DNA of 64,000 bases from Mycolicibacterium fortuitum subsp. fortuitum (GTDB lineage Bacteria > Actinomycetota > Actinomycetes > Mycobacteriales > Mycobacteriaceae): assembly GCF_022179545.1 (NCBI RefSeq), contig NZ_AP025518.1, positions 4,898,001 to 4,962,000 of the forward strand, read 5' to 3'. Position numbers and translations under genes: made by a program. Shown in pieces: positions 44,806 to 52,058 of the stretch. How positions within the stretch are numbered: the stretch's first letter is position 1; each line of letters begins with the position of its first letter. The notes beneath the pieces are model-generated. The model did no database searches. It was not told the origin of the DNA and was given only the letters and a program-made list of their open reading frames with translations.

Positions 44806-45153
44806 TCACCATCCCCGTTCGATCAACTTTCGCGCCACGAATGTTTGAGACCCGCCGAGGATCATGGGCAGAGCCTCTGCGATCGGCAATGCAAAACCCA
44901 ACTCCCCGTCGTTGACACGTCGTGCGCGTGCGCCGTACGGTCCCGGCGTCACCGCGAGGGGGCCGCCGTCGCAAACGCGCTCATCTGACACACAAGGATC
45001 GGGGAAACACCACGTCCAGGGACCTTCATCGGACTCGAAGCACAGTTCGATGTAGTCAGCCCGAGCCGGGCACCGCCGGACGCACTGGAGCGTGACCGGC
45101 ATCAATGACCCGCCCTTCAGCTGCGCATCACTACAACACGGGGACTTCGTCAT
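44806..45153 (-). CDS. Hypothetical cytoplasmic protein with N-terminal cysteines
   Basis: 115 residues: CC at 6-7, C24 and C28, then CFESDEGPWTWCFPDPCVSD, seven to eight cysteines in the first 60 residues, suggestive of a metal or redox site. The rest (GFALPIAEALPMILGGSQTFVARKLI) is not recognised. AAGGGATGGG lies just before ATG 45153. It lies downstream of operator 45250-45269. Confidence 0.55.
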   Translation of the reverse strand: MTKSPCCSDAQLKGGSLMPVTLQCVRRCPARADYIELCFESDEGPWTWCFPDPCVSDERVCDGGPLAVTPGPYGARARRVNDGELGFALPIAEALPMILGGSQTFVARKLIERGW

Positions 45154-45349
45154 GCCTTACCCATCCCTTCCCGCACCGCCGACCGGTACAGCGTCAACGT
45201 GACGCCACCGCATCGACTGCGTCACTTCTCGATGCGCTTTGTGACCCATCTGACATGTGCAGATGTCAGTTTGCCCCCGCGTGAGGCCCCCGTCAAGTGC
45301 CTCGCCAGATTCGCCGACGCGCGACGGGTGAGCCCACAGGCCGATGCGC
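45154..45349. other. Region with operator, upstream of the cysteine-rich ORF
   Basis: 196 bases between two minus-strand frames; it holds operator 45250-45269. A 70-codon frame here is not convincing. Confidence 0.5.
45250..45269. promoter_or_regulatory. Second operator type, site II (CTGACAT-GTGCAG-ATGTCAG)
   Basis: Perfect 7-base half-sites with a 6-base spacer, 97 bases before the start of 44806-45153. The best match to the consensus in the window. Confidence 0.75.
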
Positions 45350-45532
45350 TCAGGCCCGAACCAGCACAACCGTGATGCGCTCGCCAGTAGGTAGCGTGAT
45401 GGCGTTCGTATAGCGGTTGATCGGAATCACCGTTCCGAGCAATCGCTCGAAATGCCGCGCATCACGCTCCGTCGCAAACAGATTCGCGTGCTCCGGTTGG
45501 TCACTACGGATTGCGTTCCACATTTCATGCAC
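45350..45532 (-). CDS. Possible small protein (60 aa)
   Basis: GTG 45532 with GGAACGAG upstream; ATG 45523 is an alternative. The sequence MWNAIRSDQPEHANLFATERDARHFERLLGTVIPINRY is mixed and soluble-looking, unlike usual GC-frame shadows, and the frame lies exactly between operators 45250-45269 and 45581-45600. No homology recognised; could be non-coding. Confidence 0.4.
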   Translation of the reverse strand: MHEMWNAIRSDQPEHANLFATERDARHFERLLGTVIPINRYTNAITLPTGERITVVLVRA

Positions 45533-45580
45533 ACTCGTTCCATCGCGTCAGAGCTGGGAATCTCGGTTGTCGCGATCTAT

Positions 45581-45600
45581 CTGACAAGATTGCATGTCAG
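45581..45600. promoter_or_regulatory. Second operator type, site III (CTGACAA-GATTGC-ATGTCAG)
   Basis: The right half is exact, the left half differs only at the last base. It lies 81 bases after the tetR stop (45681, minus strand) and 49 bases before the possible small gene at 45532. Confidence 0.7.
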
Positions 45601-45680
45601 TTTAAGGAGTGACCCAGGCCACGTCAAGGACGAAACCATCCGCTCCTCCGCCGGCCGCGCTTGTGCTCCGGAAGGGCAGG

Positions 45681-46313
45681 TCAGGGAAGATTGGTCCGCC
45701 AGTACAGTCCAACGAGAAAGTCAGCCAGCTCCTCTGGCGATACATCCAGAAGGCCTTCCGCCCAGGAGATGAGAAGCTCCGAGGCAGCACCCGACATTGC
45801 GAAGGCCTTCATCCTGGATTCAACGGGGCCACTTCCGAAGTCACCGAGCCCAGCCTCTGACCACCTGAAGAAGTTCTGTGCTGCGCGGACGAGAATCTCA
45901 TGCCGGCGGGAGCTGGCGCGCCCACCCTTGCCGAGCGCTTCCACAAACACGATCCGGATCATCCGCGGATCCGCGGCAAGTACTTCGACTGACGTTCGCA
46001 GTCCGGCCGATACCCTCGAAAGCCCGTCGTCGGGCGCCTTGAGGATCGCTGCCTCCACGTCGCGCTCGATCACATCCATCGTCACTTCGAGTACCGCTTC
46101 GAACAGCGAACCGAGGTCACTGAAGCTCTCGTAGAAGTACCGCTCGGTCAATCCGGCTTCAACCACAACATCTTTCACCCGGACGTTCGACGAGTCACCC
46201 GAACCGAACAGGTTCATACCCGCTTCGATCAGTTTCCGGCGCCGCTCGGCGATTCGTTGCTCGCCCGTCACCCCGCCGTACACACGGCTGGCCCCCGAAG
46301 CCGACACCTTCAT
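45681..46313 (-). CDS. TetR-family regulator, probable ligand of the CTGACAT operator
   Basis: 210 residues from ATG 46313 (TAGGAGA upstream); the frame continues to 46352 inside the operator and is rejected. HTH: EQRIAERRRKLIEAGMNLFGSGDSSNVRVKDVVVEAGLTERYFYESFSDLGSLFEAVL. The C-domain is helical. Operator site IV lies 33-52 bases before the ATG, and three more copies lie within 2 kb, the expected pattern for an autoregulated TetR. Its targets may include bfd-VOC, the SDR, YczE-like and SnoaL genes. Confidence 0.9.
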   Translation of the reverse strand: MKVSASGASRVYGGVTGEQRIAERRRKLIEAGMNLFGSGDSSNVRVKDVVVEAGLTERYFYESFSDLGSLFEAVLEVTMDVIERDVEAAILKAPDDGLSRVSAGLRTSVEVLAADPRMIRIVFVEALGKGGRASSRRHEILVRAAQNFFRWSEAGLGDFGSGPVESRMKAFAMSGAASELLISWAEGLLDVSPEELADFLVGLYWRTNLP

Positions 46314-46345
46314 TCTCCTACCAGTTACGCCCACGCAGCCCATTG

Positions 46346-46365
46346 CTGACAATTGATCTTGCCAG
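46346..46365. promoter_or_regulatory. Second operator type, site IV (CTGACAA-TTGATC-TTGCCAG)
   Basis: One mismatch in the right half. It lies between tetR (minus) and bfd (plus) and overlaps the left end of a separate 17-bp palindrome at 46364-46380. Confidence 0.6.
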
Positions 46366-46380
46366 ACCGGCGGCCGGTCT
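46364..46380. promoter_or_regulatory. 17-bp palindrome AGACCGGC-G-GCCGGTCT
   Basis: A perfect inverted repeat around one central base. This kind of AGACCGG/CCGGTCT element is common as a TetR-type operator in actinobacteria. It sits adjacent to site IV in the tetR-bfd intergenic region. Confidence 0.55.
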
Positions 46381-46544
46381 GTACGACGCCCGCCAAAAGG
46401 ATTGTCGAGCTAAGTGGAATACTATATTGTCAGATCTGTGACCGGGCTCACTACGCAGAACTGTCTGGTGGGAAGAAATCCCCAATCCGCTCGAAAGGCC
46501 CCGCATCCAAGCGCGGGAACTCTCGGCGCACCGGAGTGTTTCTG

Positions 46545-46712
46545 ATGTACGTGTGTCTGTGTCACGGCATCACCCGGCAAACCGTGGTCGCAGCGACGCT
46601 CGACGGCGCATCGACGACCAAGAAGGTCGCGATGGCTACATCTGCGGGCGCCGACTGCGGCCGTTGCAGACGTCACATCCAGGAAATCATCAAGGCAACC
46701 CGGATCTCCTGA
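46545..46712 (+). CDS. bfd: Bfd-type [2Fe-2S] ferredoxin
   Basis: 55 residues from ATG 46545. Four cysteines in the Bfd pattern, C4-x-C6 (MYVCLCHG) and CxxC (ADCGRC), bind a [2Fe-2S] cluster; between them is the helical ITRQTVVAATLDGASTTKKVAMATSAG. It works as the electron donor that releases iron from bacterioferritin or serves as a small redox carrier. The longer frame (46353 on) is upstream non-coding sequence. It is followed 25 bases later by the VOC gene. Confidence 0.85.
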   Translation: MYVCLCHGITRQTVVAATLDGASTTKKVAMATSAGADCGRCRRHIQEIIKATRIS

Positions 46713-46737
46713 CGCACACCGATAAGAAAGGCACATC

Positions 46738-47277
46738 GTGCTGGTAGCGAAGCAGTACAACCAGATCGCCTGGGTCGTGGACGACCTCGACAAGGCCGTC
46801 CGACAATGGCAGCAGACGGCTCAGATCGGACCGTTCTTCGTCGGATCGCATGTCGGCGCGATCTTCACCGAAGCAAACCATCGGGGTCGCCCGGCCGACA
46901 TCGACATCAGTTGCGCGATCGCGCAGGCCGGCGGAGTTCAGATCGAGCTCATCAAGCAACACGGCAGCGCTGCGTCGCCGTACCGAGATGTCTTCGCGGA
47001 GGGCGAAAGCGGCCTCCACCACATCTGCAGTTTGGTCGATGACGTAGATGCCGAATGTCGCAACTACCAGGAGCAGGGCTTCGAGGTTGTGATGCGCGCC
47101 GTGGTCGCGGGACAGACACCCGTGGCCTATGTCGATACTCGTCCGATGCTGGGTTGCATGACAGAGCTGATGGGACGAGAAGGGCTCGCGGCCAAGATGT
47201 TTACGGCCGCAGCTGCAGCGTCGGAGGGTTGGGATGGTAGCGATCCAGTCCGCGATCTCTCGTCGTTGATGGCCTGA
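46738..47277 (+). CDS. VOC-family (glyoxalase/dioxygenase-like) protein
   Basis: 179 residues from GTG 46738, AAAGG upstream. VOC fold: YNQIAWVVDDLDKAVRQW (first beta-alpha-beta), IDISCAIAQAGGVQIELIKQHG, GESGLHHICSLVDDVDAE with a metal-ligand His and DTRPMLGCMTELMG with the Glu. Resembles methylmalonyl-CoA epimerase-type or lactoylglutathione-lyase-type VOC proteins. Substrate unknown; co-expressed with bfd. Confidence 0.85.
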   Translation: MLVAKQYNQIAWVVDDLDKAVRQWQQTAQIGPFFVGSHVGAIFTEANHRGRPADIDISCAIAQAGGVQIELIKQHGSAASPYRDVFAEGESGLHHICSLVDDVDAECRNYQEQGFEVVMRAVVAGQTPVAYVDTRPMLGCMTELMGREGLAAKMFTAAAAASEGWDGSDPVRDLSSLMA

Positions 47278-47285
47278 GACGGGTC

Positions 47286-47322
47286 GGCGCCGAACTGCGG
47301 TGACCAACCACAGTTCGGCGCC
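47286..47322. terminator. Bidirectional terminator-like hairpin
   Basis: GGCGCCGAACTG (47286-47297) with a perfect complement at 47311-47322 and a 13-base loop, between the convergent VOC (plus) and SDR (minus) genes. Confidence 0.7.
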
Positions 47323-47330
47323 CCCTAGGC

Positions 47331-48212
47331 CTAAGTCGTGACCGGACTGATGCCCTGCGCCAGGAACTGGGCGGTGTTGTCAGGCCCGTGTCGATTGTCG
47401 AATTCAGCGAACGTGGTGCGGATCTCGGTATGTACGGCGTCGACCAGCGGCCACCAGTCGCCGTGGGTGATGATCAGGAACTGACCTTGCTCGATCGCTT
47501 CCAGAACCTGTTCGCCGACACGGTCGGGATCCGCACCCTGCGCCAGGAGAGCGTTGTTGCCTTCCACAGCAGCGGTATTGACCTCGGTGCCGAGCAGCTT
47601 GGCTTCGCCTTCTCCTGAAGATTCACTGATCCGTGTGTTCACCGTGCCGGGGCACAGTACCGAGACACCGATATCGGTTCCTTGCAGTTCGGTTCGCAAG
47701 ACCATCGAGAGACCGAAGCTCGCGAACTTGGCCGACGAGTACGCGCCGACGAAGGCCATAGGCACAATGCCGGCCATCGAGGCGGTATTGACGATGTGGG
47801 CGCGACCACCCCGGCTCTTGAACCGCGGCAAGAACGTCGACAGACCGATGAACTGCCCTTCGGCATTGATCCGATGCACCCAGCGCCAGACATCGAGCGG
47901 AGTTTGATCAAGTGCGCCCCCGCCGTTCGCGCCGGCGTTGTTGCAGAGGATGGATATTGGCCCGAGCACCTGCTCGGCCTGGTCAGCCGCAGCCGCCCAC
48001 TGGTCTGGATCGGTAACGTCGAGCGTGACGGCCACCACTGTTCCACCGGCTTCGGAAAGCTCCTTCTCAACCTTCGCGAGTCGCGGAGCGTCGATGTCGG
48101 CGAGTGCCACCTTCATGCCCGCGGCGACGAATGCTCGCGCCATACCGAGTCCGATACCCGACGCTGCGCCGGTGACGAATGCTGCTTGCCCTGCTGGCCA
48201 TTTCGTAGTCAT
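47331..48212 (-). CDS. SDR-family oxidoreductase, paralogue of 4231-5106
   Basis: 293 residues, GGGAGC upstream of ATG 48212. Motifs TGAASGIGLG, CNNAGANGGGALDQTP, and YSSAK as the active site. The protein matches 4231-5106 over its whole length, including the C-terminal AQGADPDRVGEQVLEAI and HGDWWPLV, so the two copies serve similar substrates under different regulators. Operator site V lies 19-38 bases before its start. Confidence 0.9.
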   Translation of the reverse strand: MTTKWPAGQAAFVTGAASGIGLGMARAFVAAGMKVALADIDAPRLAKVEKELSEAGGTVVAVTLDVTDPDQWAAAADQAEQVLGPISILCNNAGANGGGALDQTPLDVWRWVHRINAEGQFIGLSTFLPRFKSRGGRAHIVNTASMAGIVPMAFVGAYSSAKFASFGLSMVLRTELQGTDIGVSVLCPGTVNTRISESSGEGEAKLLGTEVNTAAVEGNNALLAQGADPDRVGEQVLEAIEQGQFLIITHGDWWPLVDAVHTEIRTTFAEFDNRHGPDNTAQFLAQGISPVTT

Positions 48213-48230
48213 GCTCCCACAGTAACGAAT

Positions 48231-48250
48231 CTGACATGTCTACGTGTCAG
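48231..48250. promoter_or_regulatory. Second operator type, site V (CTGACAT-GTCTAC-GTGTCAG)
   Basis: The left half is exact, the right half has one mismatch. It lies upstream of the SDR at 48212 and overlaps the stop of the YczE-like gene. Confidence 0.7.
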
Positions 48251-48924
48251 AAATGCCAGCGGGTGGTCCTGACGCGCTGCTGAAACGCCTCGAGCGCTGC
48301 GAGGTCCTTCTTCATCAATGGCTTGTTGACCTTCTCGGTGAAGAAGTCGATCAGCGGACCCGCGAAGAACGCCGTCATCACCGTTCCGATGCCGACCTGC
48401 CCGTGGAACGCCAGCGCCAATCCGACGAAGGCGAGATCCTGGGCAACGCGTACCACGCGATACGGCAGGCGAGTGTGGTCGACGATGATCGGAGCGATCG
48501 CGTCGTAAGGCGCGTTGCCGAGCGCGGCGGTCATGTACATCGATGCGCCTGCGGCGAACAACGTGATCCCGATGAGAAACATCACGGTCTGCACCAACCG
48601 GGTCGGCTCGGTGGGGACCAGCGGGCTCAGCAGGGCAGAGAACCATTGGACGAAATACCCGGTCATGACCATGTTGATGATCGAGCCGATTCCGATGTAC
48701 ATGCGGCCGAAGAAGAAGACAGGGATCAGCAGCATGGCGTTGCTGATCAGTTGGTACGTGCCGAGGTCCAGGTCGATGGTGTTGCTGATGCCGATGTTGG
48801 CCGCCGTGTAGGGATCCACGCCCACCTGGGCTACCCGCAACACCGCCGACCCGAAGCCGAGGATGGCCACGCCCACCAGGGCCCAGAACGACCGCCGCAA
48901 AGTGTGCATGTTCTGACTGGCCAC
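48247..48924 (-). CDS. YczE/YitT-like membrane protein
   Basis: 225 residues; start GTG 48924 with weak RBS, ATG 48909 as alternative. Five TM segments: SFWALVGVAILGFGSAVLRVA, YQLISNAMLLIPVFFFG, SIINMVMTGYFVQWF, TVMFLIGITLFAAGASMYM, GIGTVMTAFFAGPLIDFF. The APYDAIAPII and ALGNAPYDA blocks resemble YczE-type membrane proteins, whose function is unknown. It is transcribed toward the SDR but has its own intergenic hairpin upstream. Confidence 0.75.
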   Translation of the reverse strand: MASQNMHTLRRSFWALVGVAILGFGSAVLRVAQVGVDPYTAANIGISNTIDLDLGTYQLISNAMLLIPVFFFGRMYIGIGSIINMVMTGYFVQWFSALLSPLVPTEPTRLVQTVMFLIGITLFAAGASMYMTAALGNAPYDAIAPIIVDHTRLPYRVVRVAQDLAFVGLALAFHGQVGIGTVMTAFFAGPLIDFFTEKVNKPLMKKDLAALEAFQQRVRTTRWHF

Positions 48925-48963
48925 AATCCACGACTATGGCAGAGCTGGGCAGTTTTCACGGTC

Positions 48964-49034
48964 GACGCGTTGAGATTGCGCACAGGGCGGTGATCCGGCA
49001 GAGATCACGACCGTGTCCGCAATCTCAACGCGTC
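48964..49034. repeat. Long imperfect hairpin (71 bp) between two genes
   Basis: Arms GACGCGTTGAGATTGCG (48964-48980) and its complement at 49018-49034 match over 17 bases, then continue with 11 of 15 pairs to a small loop around 48996-49002. It lies between the 5' end of the YczE-like gene (start 48924) and the 3' end of the gene at 49068. Possible terminator, attenuator or dispersed repeat unit. Confidence 0.7.
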
Positions 49035-49067
49035 AGTCGCCCGATCAGGACCGCTTCGTCGGTGCAA

Positions 49068-49325
49068 TCAGCGGGATTCGACCTCGGTCTCCACCAACCC
49101 GGCGCTGCGGGCGTTGAGGACGACGTGTTCCCAACTGATCACCACGGCCGCGATCATCGTGATGGCCGTGGCGAATCCGGCCAGCGAGGCCAGCACCGTC
49201 GCCCACTGCCCAGCGGTGGACATACCGAGCAAGATGGCGACAGTTGCCCCGCCGACCACCAAGGCAGCGGTCAGCGCACCGGGCCGCCGGATGGCTCGGC
49301 GCGAAGATTCGATCGGCGTGGTCAT
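49068..49325 (-). CDS. Small membrane protein, unknown function
   Basis: 85 residues from ATG 49325 (MTTPIESSRR). Two TM helices: ALTAALVVGGATVAILLG and WATVLASLAGFATAITMIAAVVIS, with charged ends. No family recognised. It ends just before the 71-bp hairpin. Confidence 0.6.
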   Translation of the reverse strand: MTTPIESSRRAIRRPGALTAALVVGGATVAILLGMSTAGQWATVLASLAGFATAITMIAAVVISWEHVVLNARSAGLVETEVESR

Positions 49326-49362
49326 GTAACCCACTGTCCCGGCGCTAGCTGAGGAGAGTTGA

Positions 49363-49383
49363 AGCGTTCGTTATGGGAACGCT
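49363..49383. promoter_or_regulatory. Small inverted repeat upstream of the GH16 gene
   Basis: AGCGTTC-N7-GAACGCT, 74 bases before the GH16 start at 49457. Possible operator or promoter element; not close to the mycobacterial SOS box. Confidence 0.3.
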
Positions 49384-49456
49384 CTGAACTGTGCGCATGG
49401 CGAGCAAAACCGCTCAATCCCATATTGCGCACGCCTCACGGCTATCGTGGTCCAAC

Positions 49457-50296
49457 ATGGCCAACTTGGATCGTCGAAAAATGATGATGCTGTCAGGTCT
49501 GGGCGTCATGGCGGCGGCACTGCCCGCCCCGCACGCCCAGGCACTCCCGACCAAGCCCCAGACACCGCCCGTCCCGGTGCCCTCAGCACCTCAAGCGGCA
49601 GTGAACTACGTGTTCGCGGACGAATTCGACGGGCCGGCGGGCTCGTCGCCGAACACCTCGAAGTGGACCATCGCCAAGGCTCGCGAGACCATCAAAGACC
49701 CCACCTACTGGGAGCAGCCCGGTCGCATCGGGCAGTACCGGGATGACCGCAAGAACGCCTTCCTCGACGGCAAGGGGAATCTCGTCATCCGGGCCACCAA
49801 GGAAGGCGACACCTATTACGGCGCCAAGCTGGCCAGCGTGTGGGAAGGCGGTGCCGGGCACACCTGGGAAGCGCGGATCAAGTTCAACTGCCTGACCGCG
49901 GGCGCCTGGCCGGCCTTCTGGCTGGGCACCCTGGGCGAGGGCGAGCTGGACATCGTCGAGTGGTACGGCAACGGCAAATGGCCGTCGGCCACCACCGTGC
50001 ACGCCAAGTCGAACGGCGGCGAATGGGAGACCCACAACATCGCTGTCGACACCGCATGGCACACCTGGCGTACCCAGTGGGACGCCAACGGCGCCCGGTT
50101 CTGGCAGGACTACACCGAAGGCGCCAAGCCGTACTTCGAGGTTTCGGCCAGCCAGCTGCCCGACTGGCCGTTCAACCAGCCGGGCTACACGATGTTCGTG
50201 GTGTTGAACCTCGCCGTCGCGGGCTCGGGCGGAGAAGACCCCAGCGGGGGCACCTACCCGGCCGACATGCTCGTGGACTACGTGCGCGTCTGGTAG
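49457..50296 (+). CDS. GH16-family secreted glycoside hydrolase
   Basis: 279 residues from ATG 49457. N-terminal LDRRKMMMLSGLGVMAAALPAPHAQA resembles a Tat signal with the twin arginine. The GH16 catalytic motif ExDxxE is visible as GELDIVEWYG, with AWPAFWLGTLGEGELD. Such enzymes cleave beta-1,3- or beta-1,4-linked glucans or galactans, and a cell-envelope or environmental polysaccharide is the likely target. The earlier start at 49391 does not precede a better RBS. Confidence 0.92.
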   Translation: MANLDRRKMMMLSGLGVMAAALPAPHAQALPTKPQTPPVPVPSAPQAAVNYVFADEFDGPAGSSPNTSKWTIAKARETIKDPTYWEQPGRIGQYRDDRKNAFLDGKGNLVIRATKEGDTYYGAKLASVWEGGAGHTWEARIKFNCLTAGAWPAFWLGTLGEGELDIVEWYGNGKWPSATTVHAKSNGGEWETHNIAVDTAWHTWRTQWDANGARFWQDYTEGAKPYFEVSASQLPDWPFNQPGYTMFVVLNLAVAGSGGEDPSGGTYPADMLVDYVRVW

Positions 50297-50315
50297 CCGC
50301 GGTAACGCACGACCA

Positions 50316-50930
50316 CTACTTGGGTGTGATGGTCTCCGCGAACGTGCCGTCACCCTTGTTCAGCCAGCTGATGGTGCCGTGCTGAAATTCGGTGATCCAG
50401 CCACCGTTGGCGACATCGGGGCCGCCGCCGGTCTCGTCCTCGTCGCCGGTGGGGAACCCCAACTTGCCCGCGGGGCCGCCATTGGCGTTGTAGACCCGCA
50501 GGATCTCGCCCTGCACGACGTGCGCGCCAGTCGACGGCGAAGAGAAGATGGTGCCGTTGGCGAAAGCCTGCACCGTGCCGTCGCCGACCTTCTGCGGTTG
50601 AGCTGTCGGCGGGCCGAGCTTGGCTTCACCGCCGGCATCGGCGTACTCCTCGGCAATGGGAGCGTCGAGCACCACCTCGCCGACGCCCGGCGCGTTCATC
50701 GTGCTGGGAGCGCCTTCAATGGCCGAGGAGACCGCGCTCGACGCGGAGCTGGCCCCTTCCTTGGCCTTGCTCGTGCCGGCGTCATAGGCCGACGACGCAG
50801 CGCTCGTCGCACTCGACAAGGCGTCCCTGGTCTGGTCTTTTGATTCCTCTGAGCATGCGATGGCAGCCGCCCCCGTGATGGCGAAAGCTGCAGCCAGCGC
50901 ACCTGCGCGTTTCATCAGCTTTTGATCCAT
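50316..50930 (-). CDS. LGFP-repeat lipoprotein
   Basis: 204 residues from ATG 50930 (MDQKLMKRAG); the longer frame is rejected. Signal region AGALAAAFAITGAAAIAC with a possible lipobox (AIAC). A serine/alanine-rich linker (SSATSAASSAYDAG) precedes LGFP-type repeats (APIAEEYADAGGEAKLGPPTAQP, KLGFPTGDEDE), which in corynebacteria and mycobacteria bind the cell wall. The LGFP domain suggests anchoring to arabinogalactan or trehalose lipids. Confidence 0.85.
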   Translation of the reverse strand: MDQKLMKRAGALAAAFAITGAAAIACSEESKDQTRDALSSATSAASSAYDAGTSKAKEGASSASSAVSSAIEGAPSTMNAPGVGEVVLDAPIAEEYADAGGEAKLGPPTAQPQKVGDGTVQAFANGTIFSSPSTGAHVVQGEILRVYNANGGPAGKLGFPTGDEDETGGGPDVANGGWITEFQHGTISWLNKGDGTFAETITPK

Positions 50931-51032
50931 TTTTCGAACGTAACACCGGTGCGGGCGCCTCATCAGCAAATGCCGGGATCCTTGGATATCCCCGGCCGAG
51001 GCTATCGTGGGGTATCGGCGAATGGAGGGCGC

Positions 51033-51341
51033 ATGAGTTCGGGGACCCAACTCGACCGCACCGGTGCTGCGACCAGCGTTACGGAACACCCTGACCGTTT
51101 CACGATCGATGTCGATGGAAAGACGGTGGGGCTCGCCGACTACCACGACCGCGACGGCCGCCGCATCTTCCCGCACACCGAGGTTCAGCCGCAGTACCGT
51201 GGCCGCGGCCTGGCTACCATCCTCATCGCCGAGGCCCTGCGCTCCACCCGCGCTGCGGGGCTTCGCATCGTGCCGACGTGCTGGATGGTGGCCGAGTACA
51301 TCGACAAGCATCCTGAGTATGCCGACATCACCGACCGGTGA
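51033..51341 (+). CDS. GNAT-family N-acetyltransferase, YjdJ-like
   Basis: 102 residues, GGAGG before ATG 51033. Short GNAT: FTIDVDGKTVGLADYHDRDGRRIFPHTEVQPQYRGRGLATILIAEALRSTRAAGLRIVPTCWMVAEYI, with the RGRGLA acetyl-CoA loop. The YjdJ subgroup is about 100 residues, and its substrate is unknown. Confidence 0.88.
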   Translation: MSSGTQLDRTGAATSVTEHPDRFTIDVDGKTVGLADYHDRDGRRIFPHTEVQPQYRGRGLATILIAEALRSTRAAGLRIVPTCWMVAEYIDKHPEYADITDR

Positions 51342-51350
51342 GCATGCTGT

Positions 51351-51965
51351 TCAGCGCTTCGCTGACCGTGGGTCGGCCGCGACGAGGGTGAGGATGGCGT
51401 CGGTCAGCCGGTCCAAGTAGTCATCGTCGGCGTCGATCTGCATGACTGACTGGCGCCAGTAGAGCGCTCCCCCGATCGTGTCGAGCGCGACGTCGATGTC
51501 GGCGTCGTCGGCGATCTCGCCGCGCTGCCGGGCTCGATCGAAAAGCTGAGCAGCCTTGAGCCGCCGGGGTTCTCGGATCTGGCCGGCGATCGTTGCCGAG
51601 TAGTCGGGATCGCGGGCGGCCTCGGCGAGCAGGTCCGGGATGATGGTGCGGGCCAGTCGATGGGTCAGCGCCTCGCGCCCGTTCTGCAGGTACGCGCGGA
51701 TGTCCCCTCGAAGCGTGCCGGTGTCGGGGATGTCGATCGCGGCGACAGCCACCTTGGTCACCAGGTCGACGGCCAAGTCCTGCTTGGATTTCCAGCGACG
51801 GTAGATGGCCGCCTTACCGACGCAGGCGCGTTTGGCGACGGCGTCGACGGAGAGCCTGCCGTAGCCGACGGCGGCCAACTCCTCGAAGAACGCGGTCTCG
51901 ATCGCAGCGGTCACGTCATCGAGAAGGACGGGACCGCCCGAGGTCCGGCGCGGAGTAGAGGCCAC
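51351..51965 (-). CDS. TetR-family regulator, divergent from hydrolase
   Basis: 204 residues from GTG 51965. HTH: AIETAFFEELAAVGYGRLSVDAVAKRACVGKAAIYRRWKSKQDLAVDLV (residues about 20-69). The C-domain is similar to that of 25353-25967. The divergent hydrolase gene starts at 52059, and the intergenic region has an ACGGAAC palindrome. Confidence 0.9.
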   Translation of the reverse strand: MASTPRRTSGGPVLLDDVTAAIETAFFEELAAVGYGRLSVDAVAKRACVGKAAIYRRWKSKQDLAVDLVTKVAVAAIDIPDTGTLRGDIRAYLQNGREALTHRLARTIIPDLLAEAARDPDYSATIAGQIREPRRLKAAQLFDRARQRGEIADDADIDVALDTIGGALYWRQSVMQIDADDDYLDRLTDAILTLVAADPRSAKR

Positions 51966-51981
51966 GGCCCCATTCTACGAG

Positions 51982-52001
51982 ACGGAACGGTTGCGTTCCG
52001 T
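51982..52001. promoter_or_regulatory. Operator ACGGAAC-GGTTGC-GTTCCGT
   Basis: A perfect 7-bp inverted repeat with 6-base spacer between tetR 51965 (minus) and the hydrolase 52059 (plus). A second GTTCCGTTT half-site lies at 52035-52043. Likely target of the adjacent TetR. Confidence 0.75.
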
Positions 52002-52058
52002 TTGATCGCCGCCTACTCTAATCGAGACGATGCAGTTCCGTTTCGTTAAGGAGAAGCC

